Assembly (NCBI RefSeq): GCF_022627325.1
Contig: NZ_JAETZZ010000006.1
Span: forward strand, 1 to 64,000
Reading direction: 5' to 3'
Length of the DNA stretch: 64,000 nt
Source of the DNA: Pseudomonas putida
Lineage (GTDB): Bacteria; Pseudomonadota; Gammaproteobacteria; Pseudomonadales; Pseudomonadaceae
Every line of letters starts with the position of its first letter. The first letter of the stretch is position 1. A program made the position numbers and the translations under genes. Shown one piece after another: positions 46,310 through 55,901 of this stretch. Below the pieces are notes generated by a model. It searched no databases, was not told the origin of the DNA, and saw nothing but the letters and a program-made list of their open reading frames with translations.

Positions 46310-47527
46310 ATGGCTGTTGGTCTTGGTCCTTTGCCCACCCTGCATCCGGTTCCGGGTTTTGAACTCGGCATCGCTTCTGCCGGCATCAAGCGCCCAGGGC
46401 GCAAGGATGTGGTGGTCATGCGCTGCGCCGAGGGCTCCAGCGTGGCAGGCGTATTCACCCTCAACGCCTTTTGCGCAGCACCGGTGATCCTCGCCAAGCA
46501 ACGCGTTCAGGGCACTGTGCGTTACCTGCTGACCAACACTGGCAACGCCAACGCAGGTACCGGTGCGCCGGGGCTGGCCGCCGCTGAGCGTACCTGCGCC
46601 AAGCTGGCGGAACTGGCCGGCGTGCCTGCCGAGTCGGTGTTGCCATTCTCCACCGGTGTGATCGGAGAGCCGCTCCCGGTCGAAAGGATCGAAGGTGCGT
46701 TGCAGGCCGCTCTGGACAACCTGTCGGAAAACAACTGGGCTGAAGCCGCCACGGGCATCATGACCACCGACACCCTGCCCAAGGGTGCCAGCCGTCAGTT
46801 CCAGCACGAAGGCGTCACCGTGACCGTCACCGGTATCAGCAAAGGCGCCGGCATGATCCGCCCGAACATGGCCACCATGCTCGGCTATATCGCCACCGAC
46901 GCCAAAGTCGCCCCGGCCGTGCTCAAGGACCTGATGCTCGACGGCGCCAACAAGTCGTTCAACCGCATCACCATCGATGGCGACACCTCGACCAATGACT
47001 GCTGCATGCTGATCGCCACGGGCAAAGCGGGCCTGCCGGAAGTCACCGAGGCCAGCGGCGCGTTGTTCGACGCACTGAAGAAGGCGGTGTTCGAAGTGTG
47101 CATGGAAGTGGCCCAGGCCATCGTCCGTGACGGCGAGGGCGCTACCAAGTTCGTGACCGTGCAGGTCAATGGCGGTGGCAACCATCAGGAATGCCTGGAT
47201 GTCGGTTACGCCGTGGCTCACTCGCCGCTGATCAAGACCGCGCTGTTCGCCTCCGACCCGAACTGGGGCCGCATCCTCGCTGCCGTAGGGCGCGCCGGTG
47301 TGCCTGCGCTGGATGTAAGCCTGATCGACGTGTACCTCGACACTGTGTGTATCGCCAGCAAAGGCGGCCGCAGCCCGAGTTATACCGAAGAGCAGGGCTC
47401 GGCGGTGATGGCCCAGGAAGAGATCACCATCCGTATCGAGCTGGGCCGTGGCCAGTGCAGCGAAACCATCTGGACCACCGACCTGTCCCACGAATACGTG
47501 AAGATCAACGCCGAATACCGTACCTGA
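46310..47527 (+). CDS. argJ: bifunctional ornithine acetyltransferase/N-acetylglutamate synthase
   Basis: A 405-aa precursor that cuts itself between Ala188 and Thr189 (NMATMLG), leaving Thr as the nucleophile. It recycles the acetyl group in arginine synthesis and can also make N-acetylglutamate. The [17 protein letters not shown] region and the C-terminal [13 protein letters not shown] are characteristic. It is flanked by REP elements and is probably a single-gene unit. Confidence 0.96.
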   Translation: MAVGLGPLPTLHPVPGFELGIASAGIKRPGRKDVVVMRCAEGSSVAGVFTLNAFCAAPVILAKQRVQGTVRYLLTNTGNANAGTGAPGLAAAERTCAKLAELAGVPAESVLPFSTGVIGEPLPVERIEGALQAALDNLSENNWAEAATGIMTTDTLPKGASRQFQHEGVTVTVTGISKGAGMIRPNMATMLGYIATDAKVAPAVLKDLMLDGANKSFNRITIDGDTSTNDCCMLIATGKAGLPEVTEASGALFDALKKAVFEVCMEVAQAIVRDGEGATKFVTVQVNGGGNHQECLDVGYAVAHSPLIKTALFASDPNWGRILAAVGRAGVPALDVSLIDVYLDTVCIASKGGRSPSYTEEQGSAVMAQEEITIRIELGRGQCSETIWTTDLSHEYVKINAEYRT

Positions 47528-47542
47528 TCCAACGGCCTCATC

Positions 47543-47604
47543 GCCGGCGCGCCGCCTCCCACAGTCATTGCACTGAGCAGCAGGGAGCCGGCTAGCCGGC
47601 GACA
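47543..47604. repeat. degenerate REP-like inverted repeat
   Basis: GCCGGCGCGCCGCCTCCCAC and GGGAGCCGGCTAGCCGGC flank about 25 bases containing TTGCACTGAG. The arms resemble the family at 54405-54490, in a diverged form. Confidence 0.5.
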
Positions 47605-47658
47605 GGCTGCACTGCAGCCTCAGGCCCACCGACATTGCCACATCATCGGAGCCGACCC

Positions 47659-48291
47659 ATGAGCTATCACCTGATCATCGGCGACAAGCTGTATTCTTCC
47701 TGGTCGCTACGCGGCGCCCTGGCGCTTGAGCTGGCCGGCGTTCCCTATGAAGAGACCCTGATCAAACTCGACCAGCCCGACACCCGTCAGCGCCTTCTCG
47801 CATTTTCCTCCACCGGCAAGGTGCCGCTGCTCAAGACCGAGCACGGGGTGATCGCCGACTCCCTGGCCATCGCCGAATACCTCAACGAGCAACACCCTGA
47901 GGCGCAGCTGTGGCCTGTCGATATTGCCGCCCGTGCCCAGGCCCGTTCGGCCTGCGCGCAGATGCACAGCGGTTTCGTCGCCCTGCGTGGCGCCATGCCG
48001 TTCGATCTTTCCCGGGACGAGGCGCTGGAAAACATCCCGCTGGATGTGCAGGTGGATATCGACCGTATCGTCGCGCTGTGGTCCGAATGCCGTCTGGTGG
48101 CCAAGGACAGTGGCCCGTTCCTGTTCGGCAAGCCGACCCTGGCCGATGCCTTCTTCGCTCCGGTTGCCGTGCGTTTGCGCGCTTACCGTGTAGAGGTGCC
48201 AGCGCAGGCTGCGAGCTATGTCGAAACCATTTACCAATGGCCAGCCTTCAAGGCCTGGCAGCAAGCAGGCCTGGCGGAGCGTGAAGGGTGA
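47659..48291 (+). CDS. glutathione S-transferase family protein
   Basis: A 210-aa cytoplasmic GST. The N-terminal thioredoxin-like domain starts YHLIIGDKLYSSWSLRGALAL, with the active-site Ser region SSWSLR, then KVPLLKTEHGVIADSLAIAEYL binds glutathione; the C-terminal helical domain has GKPTLADAFFAPV. The SSWSLRG pattern is typical of the YfcF/zeta-like branch. The substrate is unknown. The stop overlaps the Nudix-ThiE start by four bases, so the two are coupled. Confidence 0.9.
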   Translation: MSYHLIIGDKLYSSWSLRGALALELAGVPYEETLIKLDQPDTRQRLLAFSSTGKVPLLKTEHGVIADSLAIAEYLNEQHPEAQLWPVDIAARAQARSACAQMHSGFVALRGAMPFDLSRDEALENIPLDVQVDIDRIVALWSECRLVAKDSGPFLFGKPTLADAFFAPVAVRLRAYRVEVPAQAASYVETIYQWPAFKAWQQAGLAEREG

Positions 48292-49232
48292 AACGGATTC
48301 ATGTAGCAGCAGGTGTCATTCGCGGTACAGACGGCCGCATCCTCATTGCCCGACGCGCCGGCAGCCAGCATCAGGGCGGCCTGTGGGAATTCCCCGGCGG
48401 TAAGGTGGAGGAGGGCGAAAGCGTCGAAGCGGCGCTGGCTCGGGAGCTTCGCGAAGAGCTGGGAATCCAGGTGACCCGTTCTCGGGCGCTGATCAAGGTC
48501 AGCCACGACTACCCGGACAAGCAGGTATTGCTCGATGTCCGTGAGGTCGAAGCGTTCACCGGCGAACCCCATGGCGCTGAAGGCCAGCCGCTGGCCTGGG
48601 TGTCGCCAAGGGACTTGCCACAGTATGAGTTCCCCGAGGCCAACAAGCCGATCGTGGCCGCCGCGCGCCTGCCCGATCAGTACTTGATCACCCCGGACGG
48701 CCTGGACGTGCCCGAGCTGCTCAAGGGGATACAGAAGGCAGTCGCCGCCGGTATCCGCCTGATCCAGTTGCGTGCGCCGGACATGTACGACCCCAAGTAC
48801 CGCGATGTGGCGGTGGATGCAGTGGGGCTATGTGCGGGCAAGGCCCAGTTGATGCTCAAGGGGCCGCTGGAGTGGTTGGGCGACTTCCCCTCGGCTGGCT
48901 GGCACCTGACGGCTGCGCAACTGCGTAAATATGCCGCCAAGGGTCGGCCTTTCCCTAAAGAGCGTTGGCTGGCAGCGTCCTGCCACAGTGCTGAAGAGCT
49001 GGCGCTGGCTGAGCAGATGGGCGTGGATTTCGTCACGCTGTCGCCAGTGCAGGCGACGCAGACCCATCCTGACGCCGCGCCGCTGGGGTGGGATGAGGCT
49101 CAGCGCTTGATTGCCGGCTTCGGCAAACCGGTGTTCCTGCTCGGTGGTGTAGGGCCACAGGTGCGTGAGCTGGCCTGGGAAGCCGGGGCGCAAGGTGTTG
49201 CCGGGATTCGGGCCTTTTGGCCTGAGACCTGA
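48288..49232 (+). CDS. mutT: Nudix hydrolase (MutT-like) fused to a thiamine-phosphate-synthase-like domain
   Basis: A 314-aa two-domain protein. Residues 1-130 are Nudix, with the box GGKVEEGESVEAALARELREELGI (cited as residues 38-61; all catalytic glutamates present), consistent with cleaning 8-oxo-dGTP from the nucleotide pool. Residues 135-314 resemble ThiE (YLITPDGLDVPEL, RLIQLRAP, GVDFVTLSPVQATQTHP, PVFLLGGVG) but the diphosphate-binding and catalytic segments look reduced. This fusion is known in pseudomonads; the role of the second domain is unclear. Start GTG 48288. Confidence 0.93.
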   Translation: MKRIHVAAGVIRGTDGRILIARRAGSQHQGGLWEFPGGKVEEGESVEAALARELREELGIQVTRSRALIKVSHDYPDKQVLLDVREVEAFTGEPHGAEGQPLAWVSPRDLPQYEFPEANKPIVAAARLPDQYLITPDGLDVPELLKGIQKAVAAGIRLIQLRAPDMYDPKYRDVAVDAVGLCAGKAQLMLKGPLEWLGDFPSAGWHLTAAQLRKYAAKGRPFPKERWLAASCHSAEELALAEQMGVDFVTLSPVQATQTHPDAAPLGWDEAQRLIAGFGKPVFLLGGVGPQVRELAWEAGAQGVAGIRAFWPET

Positions 49233-49242
49233 GCCGGCTTAT

Positions 49243-49270
49243 CGCAGGGGCTGCCACGCAGCCCCTTGCG
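49243..49270. terminator. bidirectional terminator
   Basis: CGCAGGGGCTGC-CAC-GCAGCCCCTTGCG lies between convergent genes and can fold on both strands. T-runs are short. Confidence 0.75.
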
Positions 49271-49273
49271 GTT

Positions 49274-49840
49274 TCAGCCTGCTGGCTTTTGCGCAGCCTG
49301 CCACAACACCTCGGCAATGCCTTGCCGCCGCCCGATGATCCGCGCCGCCACGAACAGCAGATCGGAAAGGCGATTGATATACGCCAGCCCCACACCGTCC
49401 AGAGGCTCAACCGCATTCAATTGCTGGCAGCGTCGCTCCGCACTGCGCGCCAGGCTTCGGCAGACGTGCGCCTGGGCGACCAGCGCCGAGCCACTGGGCA
49501 GGATAAAGTTCGTCAGCGGTCCCAGCTCCTCGTTCCACTCATCGATGGCGGCCTCAAGCCGTTGCACCTCGGCCTCGTTCAATGCCTTGTAACTGGGCAT
49601 CGCCAACTCGCCGCCGAGGTCGAACAGGCGATGCTGGCAAGGCGCCAGAACCTCGCTGACCTCATCCAGGCCTTGTTCTGCCAAACCGGCCAGCAACAGC
49701 CCAAGCTGGCTGTTGAGGCTGTCCACCTCGCCGATGGCCTCGATCCGCGGATGGTCCTTGGGCACTCTGCGCCCATCGCCCAGGCCGGTTTCACCTGAGT
49801 CGCCGGTGCGGGTGTAGATCTTCGACAGGCGATAGCCCAT
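49274..49840 (-). CDS. cob(I)alamin adenosyltransferase, PduO type
   Basis: A 188-aa enzyme that makes adenosylcobalamin from ATP and cob(I)alamin. It shows the N-terminal TRTGDSGETGLGDGRRV ATP-binding motif and the C-terminal VCRSLARSAERRCQQL segment with the catalytic Arg region. ATG 49840 has GGAG seven bases upstream. It begins one base after the sensor kinase ends, so the two are co-transcribed, with no evident functional link. Confidence 0.93.
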   Translation of the reverse strand: MGYRLSKIYTRTGDSGETGLGDGRRVPKDHPRIEAIGEVDSLNSQLGLLLAGLAEQGLDEVSEVLAPCQHRLFDLGGELAMPSYKALNEAEVQRLEAAIDEWNEELGPLTNFILPSGSALVAQAHVCRSLARSAERRCQQLNAVEPLDGVGLAYINRLSDLLFVAARIIGRRQGIAEVLWQAAQKPAG

Positions 49841-49841
49841 G

Positions 49842-51872
49842 TCATGTCTCCGTCTGATTCGGGGCCGCCGCAGAGGGCTGACCGAGGGGCAGGCGCAGGG
49901 TGAAGCAAGTGCCCTGGCCGGGCGTGGAATGCACTTCCATCTGCCCCTTGTGGTTATTGGTGATGATGAAGTAGGAAACCGACAACCCGAGCCCGGTGCC
50001 CTGGCCGATTTCCTTGGTGGTGAAGAACGGCTCGAAGGTGCGCTTGCGGACTGCTTCGGGCATGCCGACGCCGTTGTCCTCGACCTGGATCTCGGCCCAC
50101 GGGGGGCTGAGCCGGGTGCGCAAGGTGATCCTTCCTGGCTCGCAGGGTTGAGGCCGTTGGTGAATGGCTTGGGCGGCATTCTTCAGCAGGTTGAGCAGCA
50201 CTTGCTCCAGCTCGTTGGCGGTGCACGGCACCGGCCCCAGGTTGGGATCGAACTGACGGACAATGGCCTGGCCTTTGAAATCGAAACCGATGGCCAGGTC
50301 GAAGTCGTTACCGGCGATTTCAACGGCCTGGTCGATCAATGCCGGCAGGTCACAGGGCGCCAGTTGGCGGTTGCTGCGGCGGCTGAAACTGAGCATATGA
50401 GTGACGATCTTGGCCGCCCGGGCGCCGGCCTGCTGAATGCCATCCAGCAGTTGCGGTACTTCGCGGCTCTCCAGGTAGCGATTGACGCTGGGCAGGTCGA
50501 TGCCCAGCTCGTCGGCTTGCTCCTGGTTGCGTGGCAGCTCCGGTGACAATCGCCTGCGGATGTTCTGCACGTTATGCAGGATCGCCCCCAGGGGGTTGTT
50601 GATTTCGTGCGCCATGCCGGCCGCCAGGCCGCCGACCGAAAGCATCTTTTCAGATTGCACCATCATCTCCTCCAGCGACAGGCGCTGGGTGATGTCGTCG
50701 ATGCGGATGACCACGCCGCGACCGCCGCCACCCATCAGTGGATAGAAGGTCAGGGCGTAGTGGCGCACGTCATCGCCTTTGGCCCAGGTCACCCGCTCGA
50801 TCTTGGCGACACGGTGTTTTTCCACGGTTTCCTTGAGCTGCGGCAGGAACGGCTTGAGCGGCTCGAAAGCGATGAAGATCGGCTGATTCAGCGCTTCGTC
50901 CAGCGGCGTGCCGGAGAGCACCGTGGCCTCGTGATTCCACTGGGTGACATAGAGCTGCTCGTCGAGGGCGATCAGCGCCGAAGGCATGGAGTCGATGATG
51001 CTGTTGAGATAATTCTGAAAGCCGGTGAGTTTTTTCTCGATCTTGCTGCGCACCTGGACTTCCAGTTCCAGCTTGCGGTTGGTATGGCGGGTTTCCTCGG
51101 CCAGGCCCTGGGCCTGATCGTAAGCGTCCTGGAATTCGTCGCGGGTGCGCTTGAGTTGCTGCTCGCGCGCCTCGATGCGCGACAGCATGGTGTTGAAGGC
51201 GTCGGCGAGGCTGCCGATCTCATCGTCGTTGCCCCGTTTGGCGCGCAGCGCGTAGCTTTCTTCGCGGGTGACCTGGCGGCTGAGTTCTTCGAGCTGATTG
51301 ATCGGCTGCGTGATCAGGCGCTTGATCTGCCGGGCGATGACCAGCCATAACAGAATGCTGAATACGAGGATCGCCAGGCTGGCACTCAGAGTGCCCGTAT
51401 AGAACGCGGTGGGCAGTTCGCTGCTGGCCACCAGCAGCAGGTGTGCAGGCGGGCGGGCATCACGGGGGATACGGATCAGTTCGGTGCTGCGAAATTCCAT
51501 CAAGCGCCAGCTGTCGATGTTTCGATAACGCTTGGGCAGGGCAAGCGGGTCGCCATGTTGCAACTGGGCCAGCATGCGACCATCGCCACCATAGACCGCC
51601 GCAGCGCGCAGCGGCGTATAGCTGTCCAGCTCTTTGAGCAGTGCCGTGGCAGCGTCCGGGGATTCGCCGGCACGTGCAGCCAACTGAGGGTTGGCGACCA
51701 GGCGGCCGATGGTCTGCAACGCTTGCGGCGCCATGCTCTCCTGGGTGATCCAGTAGGCGGCGCTGATGAAGGTCAGGTTGGCCACCAGCAGGATGGTCAC
51801 CAGCAGCACCAGCAGGGCGGCCAGCAGCTTCTGCCCGACCGGGAGGTTTTCCAGGCGTTGGCGCAAGGTCAT
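49842..51872 (-). CDS. membrane sensor histidine kinase without adjacent response regulator
   Basis: A 676-aa kinase. Membrane helices at about residues 16-40 and 155-178 bracket a ~115-residue periplasmic sensor region; HAMP (about 180-232), coiled coil (230-285), a PAS domain (about 285-400), then the kinase core follow. The phospho-acceptor is His422 ([11 protein letters not shown]), and the N, G1 and G2 boxes read [20 protein letters not shown] and [13 protein letters not shown]. No response regulator lies next to it. The ligand is unknown. Confidence 0.93.
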   Translation of the reverse strand: MTLRQRLENLPVGQKLLAALLVLLVTILLVANLTFISAAYWITQESMAPQALQTIGRLVANPQLAARAGESPDAATALLKELDSYTPLRAAAVYGGDGRMLAQLQHGDPLALPKRYRNIDSWRLMEFRSTELIRIPRDARPPAHLLLVASSELPTAFYTGTLSASLAILVFSILLWLVIARQIKRLITQPINQLEELSRQVTREESYALRAKRGNDDEIGSLADAFNTMLSRIEAREQQLKRTRDEFQDAYDQAQGLAEETRHTNRKLELEVQVRSKIEKKLTGFQNYLNSIIDSMPSALIALDEQLYVTQWNHEATVLSGTPLDEALNQPIFIAFEPLKPFLPQLKETVEKHRVAKIERVTWAKGDDVRHYALTFYPLMGGGGRGVVIRIDDITQRLSLEEMMVQSEKMLSVGGLAAGMAHEINNPLGAILHNVQNIRRRLSPELPRNQEQADELGIDLPSVNRYLESREVPQLLDGIQQAGARAAKIVTHMLSFSRRSNRQLAPCDLPALIDQAVEIAGNDFDLAIGFDFKGQAIVRQFDPNLGPVPCTANELEQVLLNLLKNAAQAIHQRPQPCEPGRITLRTRLSPPWAEIQVEDNGVGMPEAVRKRTFEPFFTTKEIGQGTGLGLSVSYFIITNNHKGQMEVHSTPGQGTCFTLRLPLGQPSAAAPNQTET

Positions 51873-51909
51873 GGGCTAGGCAATGTCCGTATCCGGTTGA
51901 AAGGGCGCG

Positions 51910-52869
<960 letters not shown>

Positions 52870-52880
52870 TCAAACCCCGA

Positions 52881-52917
52881 CGCGCTCCATCTTCAGACTG
52901 AGCGCGCTTTTATTTTA
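52881..52917 (+). terminator. terminator-like hairpin in the yajQ leader
   Basis: CGCGCTC (52881-52887) pairs with GAGCGCG (52900-52906), followed by CTTTTATTTTAT directly before the yajQ ribosome binding site (GGAG). A TATAAT lies upstream at 52846-52851, so the hairpin would sit in the 5' leader and could attenuate transcription. Confidence 0.6.
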
Positions 52918-52929
52918 TGGAGAACAACC

Positions 52930-53415
52930 ATGCCTTCGTTCGACGTGGTATCGGAACTGGACAAGCACGAAGTGCAGAACGCTGTCGAAAACGCCATCAA
53001 GGAGCTCGACCGTCGTTACGACCTCAAAGGCAAGGGCAGCTTTGAGTTCAAGGACAAGGAACAGACCGTGCTGCTGACTGCCGAGGCTCAGTTCCAGCTC
53101 GAGGCGATGATCGAAATCCTGCGCCTGGCGCTGGTCAAGCGCAAGATCGACGTCAAGTGCCTGGAAGTCAAAGACGCCTACGCCTCGGGCAAGGAAATGA
53201 AGCAGGAAGCCACGTTCCGCGAAGGCATCGACAAAGAGCTGGCCAAGAAAATCGTCGCCCACATCAAGGATGCCAAGCTCAAGGTCCAGGCTGCCATCCA
53301 GGGTGAGCAGGTGCGGGTGACCGGCAAGAAGCGTGATGACCTGCAGGAAGCCATCGCTGCCTTGCGTGCCAAAGAGTTCGACATGCCGCTGCAGTTCAAC
53401 AACTTCCGCGACTGA
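52930..53415 (+). CDS. yajQ: YajQ-family cyclic-di-GMP-binding protein
   Basis: A 161-aa protein with two ferredoxin-like domains. Family markers are [38 protein letters not shown] and [15 protein letters not shown]. Homologues bind c-di-GMP and partner with transcription factors. GGAG lies about seven bases before the ATG. It has its own leader with the hairpin described above. Confidence 0.95.
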   Translation: MPSFDVVSELDKHEVQNAVENAIKELDRRYDLKGKGSFEFKDKEQTVLLTAEAQFQLEAMIEILRLALVKRKIDVKCLEVKDAYASGKEMKQEATFREGIDKELAKKIVAHIKDAKLKVQAAIQGEQVRVTGKKRDDLQEAIAALRAKEFDMPLQFNNFRD

Positions 53416-53528
53416 TCCTGGTGTCACCAGGAACCCCGATGGCGCAATGATGTCCATGGGGGCCATGGCCGCTGATCGTGTGGTGGCCGGTTTTACGTGT
53501 ACGTGCCGTTCGGTACCAGGAGATGAAC

Positions 53529-54371
53529 ATGGATTTGAACGCTGAAGTCGATCAGCTGGTCCGCCAGTCGCAGACCTGGATCCCTTTGATCATGGAATAC
53601 GGCAGCCGTGTGCTGCTGGCACTGCTGACCCTGGCGGTCGGCTGGTGGATCGTCAACAAGGTCAGCGCCCGCCTGGGCAAACTGGTGGGGCTGCGTAACG
53701 CCGACCTGGCGCTGCAGGGCTTCATCAGCACCTTGGCCAACATCGTGCTGAAAGTGCTGCTGTTGGTCAGCGTGGCGTCGATGATCGGCATCGAAACCAC
53801 CTCCTTCGTCGCTGCCATCGGTGCCGCCGGCCTGGCCATCGGCCTGGCCTTGCAGGGCAGCCTGGCGAACTTCGCCGGCGGCGTGCTGATCCTGATGTTC
53901 CGCCCGTTCCGCATCGGCGACTGGATCGAGGCGCAGGGTGTAGCGGGAACGGTAGACAGCATTCAGATCTTTCACACTGTGTTGCGCACCGGTGACAACA
54001 AGACAGTGATCATGCCTAACGGCAGCCTGTCCAACGGCATCATCACCAACACCAACCGTCAGCCGACCCGCAAGGTGGTGTTCGACGTGGGTGTGGATTA
54101 CGAGGCCGACCTGCAGGTGGCGCGCAACGTCCTGCTCGAGCTTGCGCAGGACCCTCGCGTGCTGGCTGACCCTGCGCCGCAGGCCGTGGTGTCGACCCTG
54201 GGTGACAGCTCGATCACCGTTTCGCTGCGCCTGTGGACCAAGACCAGCGATTACTGGGATGTGATGTTCATGCTCAATGAACATGCGCGTGATCGCCTGA
54301 AGGCTGAAGGCATCGACATTCCGTTCCCGCAGCGGGTGATTCGAGTGGTCCAGGAGTCTGCCGTGCAGTAA
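53529..54371 (+). CDS. mscS: small-conductance mechanosensitive channel MscS
   Basis: A 280-aa inner-membrane channel that releases solutes on hypo-osmotic shock. Three N-terminal helices end in the pore helix GAAGLAIGLALQGSLANFAGGVLIL (cited as residues 98-122), with the typical Gly/Ala packing. The beta domain (RPFRIGDWIEAQGVAGTV) and the alpha/beta C-terminus follow. ATG 53529 has AGGAG six bases upstream; ATG 53523 is too close to it. Confidence 0.95.
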   Translation: MDLNAEVDQLVRQSQTWIPLIMEYGSRVLLALLTLAVGWWIVNKVSARLGKLVGLRNADLALQGFISTLANIVLKVLLLVSVASMIGIETTSFVAAIGAAGLAIGLALQGSLANFAGGVLILMFRPFRIGDWIEAQGVAGTVDSIQIFHTVLRTGDNKTVIMPNGSLSNGIITNTNRQPTRKVVFDVGVDYEADLQVARNVLLELAQDPRVLADPAPQAVVSTLGDSSITVSLRLWTKTSDYWDVMFMLNEHARDRLKAEGIDIPFPQRVIRVVQESAVQ

Positions 54372-54390
54372 CGCTTCAGGTTCTGACAAA

Positions 54391-54520
54391 GGGGCCGCTG
54401 TGCGGCCCAATCGCCGGCGAGCCGGCGCTCACAGGTAATGCACTGCGCCGGATGTTTGCAGTGAGCCTGTGGGGGCCGGCTTGCTGGCGATTGGGGCGCG
54501 CAGCGGCCCCTTGTCGTTAC
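54391..54520. repeat. large REP-type inverted repeat
   Basis: GGGGCCGCTGTGCGGCCC and CGCGCAGCGGCCCC form the outermost arms; inside, ATCGCCGGCGAGCCGGCGCT pairs with GGGGCCGGCTTGCTGGCGAT, and TGCACTGC faces GCAGTG at the centre. The whole 130 bases can fold on itself. It is a second REP family (GCCGGC-rich) and probably ends mscS transcription. Confidence 0.8.
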
Positions 54521-54593
54521 ACTTGTTCACAGCCAAGCCGCGTCATTTCTGGCATATAGCCTAGCCCCACCTGCCTTTGCACCGATACTCACC

Positions 54594-55838
54594 ATGAAAC
54601 CATTGCTGTACATCACCCCTCTCAGAGCCCTGTTGTTCGGCCTGACCCTGGCCCTGTTCGAACTGCTGACCTACCTTGCCAGCGACGCTGTCATGCCGGC
54701 CATGCCGGTGGTGGTCGACCACCTGAACGCCAGCCCCGAATACATCCCCCACGCATTGAACCTGTACCTGCTCGGTGGTGTGGTATTGCAGTGGCTGATC
54801 GGCCCGCTGGCCGACCGTTATGGTCGTCGTCCACTGCTGCTGGCCGGTTGCGCGCTGTTTGGTGCCGCTTGCCTGGCCACCTATTGGGTGCAGGACATTG
54901 GCCTTTTCAACCTGCTGCGGCTACTGCAGGGCATCGGCCTGGGCTTTGTGGTGACGGTCAGCTACCCGGCCCTGAACGAAGCGTTCAGCGAGGCCGATGC
55001 GGTGCGGATGATGGCGTTGCTGGCCAATATTGCCTTGCTGTCGCCACTGCTCGGCCCGCTGGTGGGTACCTTGATGTTGCAATGGCTGGACTGGCGCTGG
55101 CTGTTCGTGGCGTTCGCCGCTGGTGCGGTGCTGGTGTGGGGGCTGCTGTACCGCTTGATGCCGGAGACCTTAGGTGTGGAGCGGCGCGACGGCTCCCGCC
55201 TGCCGTTCACGCCGATTCACCTGCTGCCGCTACTGGCGGGCTATGGCCAGTTGCTCGCCAACCGGCGTTTCGTCGCCGGCAGCGCGGCGTTGGGCCTGGT
55301 GGGCCTGCCGCTGATCGGCTGGATCGGCCTCTCTCCCGTGTTGCTTATCCACGACGAGGGGCTCAGCACGATGGAATACGCCCTGTGGCAGTTGCCGGTA
55401 TTCGGCGGGCTGATCCTGGGTAACCTGATCATCAACCGCATCGCTGACCGCTATCCGCTGCCGGCGCTGGTGCGCGGCGCGCTGTGGCCGTACCTGGCAG
55501 GTTTGGGCCTGATGGTGCTAGCCACCTGGTACTGGCCCAGCGTGACCAGCGTGGTGGCGGGCATGTCGCTGTATGCGCTGGGCCTGGGCGTGGCCAATGC
55601 GGTGCTGTACCGCATGACGTTGTTCTCCAGCGATCAGAGCAAAGGGTTGGTGTCTGCGATGCTGGGGATGATCACCATTGCCTTGTTGGGCTTGGGCGGG
55701 GCGCTCATGGCCATGATCGGGGCGGGGGCGAGCTTGATGCACTTCGCGCTGGCGGCAGGGGTAGCGGGAGCGCTGGCGCTCTGGCCGTTGTGGTCTGTGG
55801 TAGGTGGCCGGCCTGATGAGGGTGCTGTCGCTCAGTAG
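54594..55838 (+). CDS. mdfA: MdfA-like MFS multidrug transporter
   Basis: A 414-aa, twelve-helix major facilitator. Glu in helix 1 (LALFELLTYLASDAVMPAMP) matches the membrane-embedded carboxylate of MdfA, and the loop 2-3 motif reads GPLADRYGRRPLLL. MdfA exports cationic drugs in exchange for protons. Substrate specificity is inferred from family. It is a single-gene unit ending at a terminator shared with ampG. Confidence 0.88.
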   Translation: MKPLLYITPLRALLFGLTLALFELLTYLASDAVMPAMPVVVDHLNASPEYIPHALNLYLLGGVVLQWLIGPLADRYGRRPLLLAGCALFGAACLATYWVQDIGLFNLLRLLQGIGLGFVVTVSYPALNEAFSEADAVRMMALLANIALLSPLLGPLVGTLMLQWLDWRWLFVAFAAGAVLVWGLLYRLMPETLGVERRDGSRLPFTPIHLLPLLAGYGQLLANRRFVAGSAALGLVGLPLIGWIGLSPVLLIHDEGLSTMEYALWQLPVFGGLILGNLIINRIADRYPLPALVRGALWPYLAGLGLMVLATWYWPSVTSVVAGMSLYALGLGVANAVLYRMTLFSSDQSKGLVSAMLGMITIALLGLGGALMAMIGAGASLMHFALAAGVAGALALWPLWSVVGGRPDEGAVAQ

Positions 55839-55850
55839 CGATAGCAGTGG

Positions 55851-55878
55851 CCCCATTGCCGGCAAGCCGGCGATGGGG
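55851..55878. terminator. bidirectional terminator (REP-like)
   Basis: CCCCAT-TGCCGGC-AA-GCCGGCG-ATGGGG between the convergent mdfA and ampG genes. Its GCCGGC core matches the REP family at 54391-54520. Confidence 0.75.
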
Positions 55879-55901
55879 CGGGTAACGTCCGCGACTGACA
55901 C

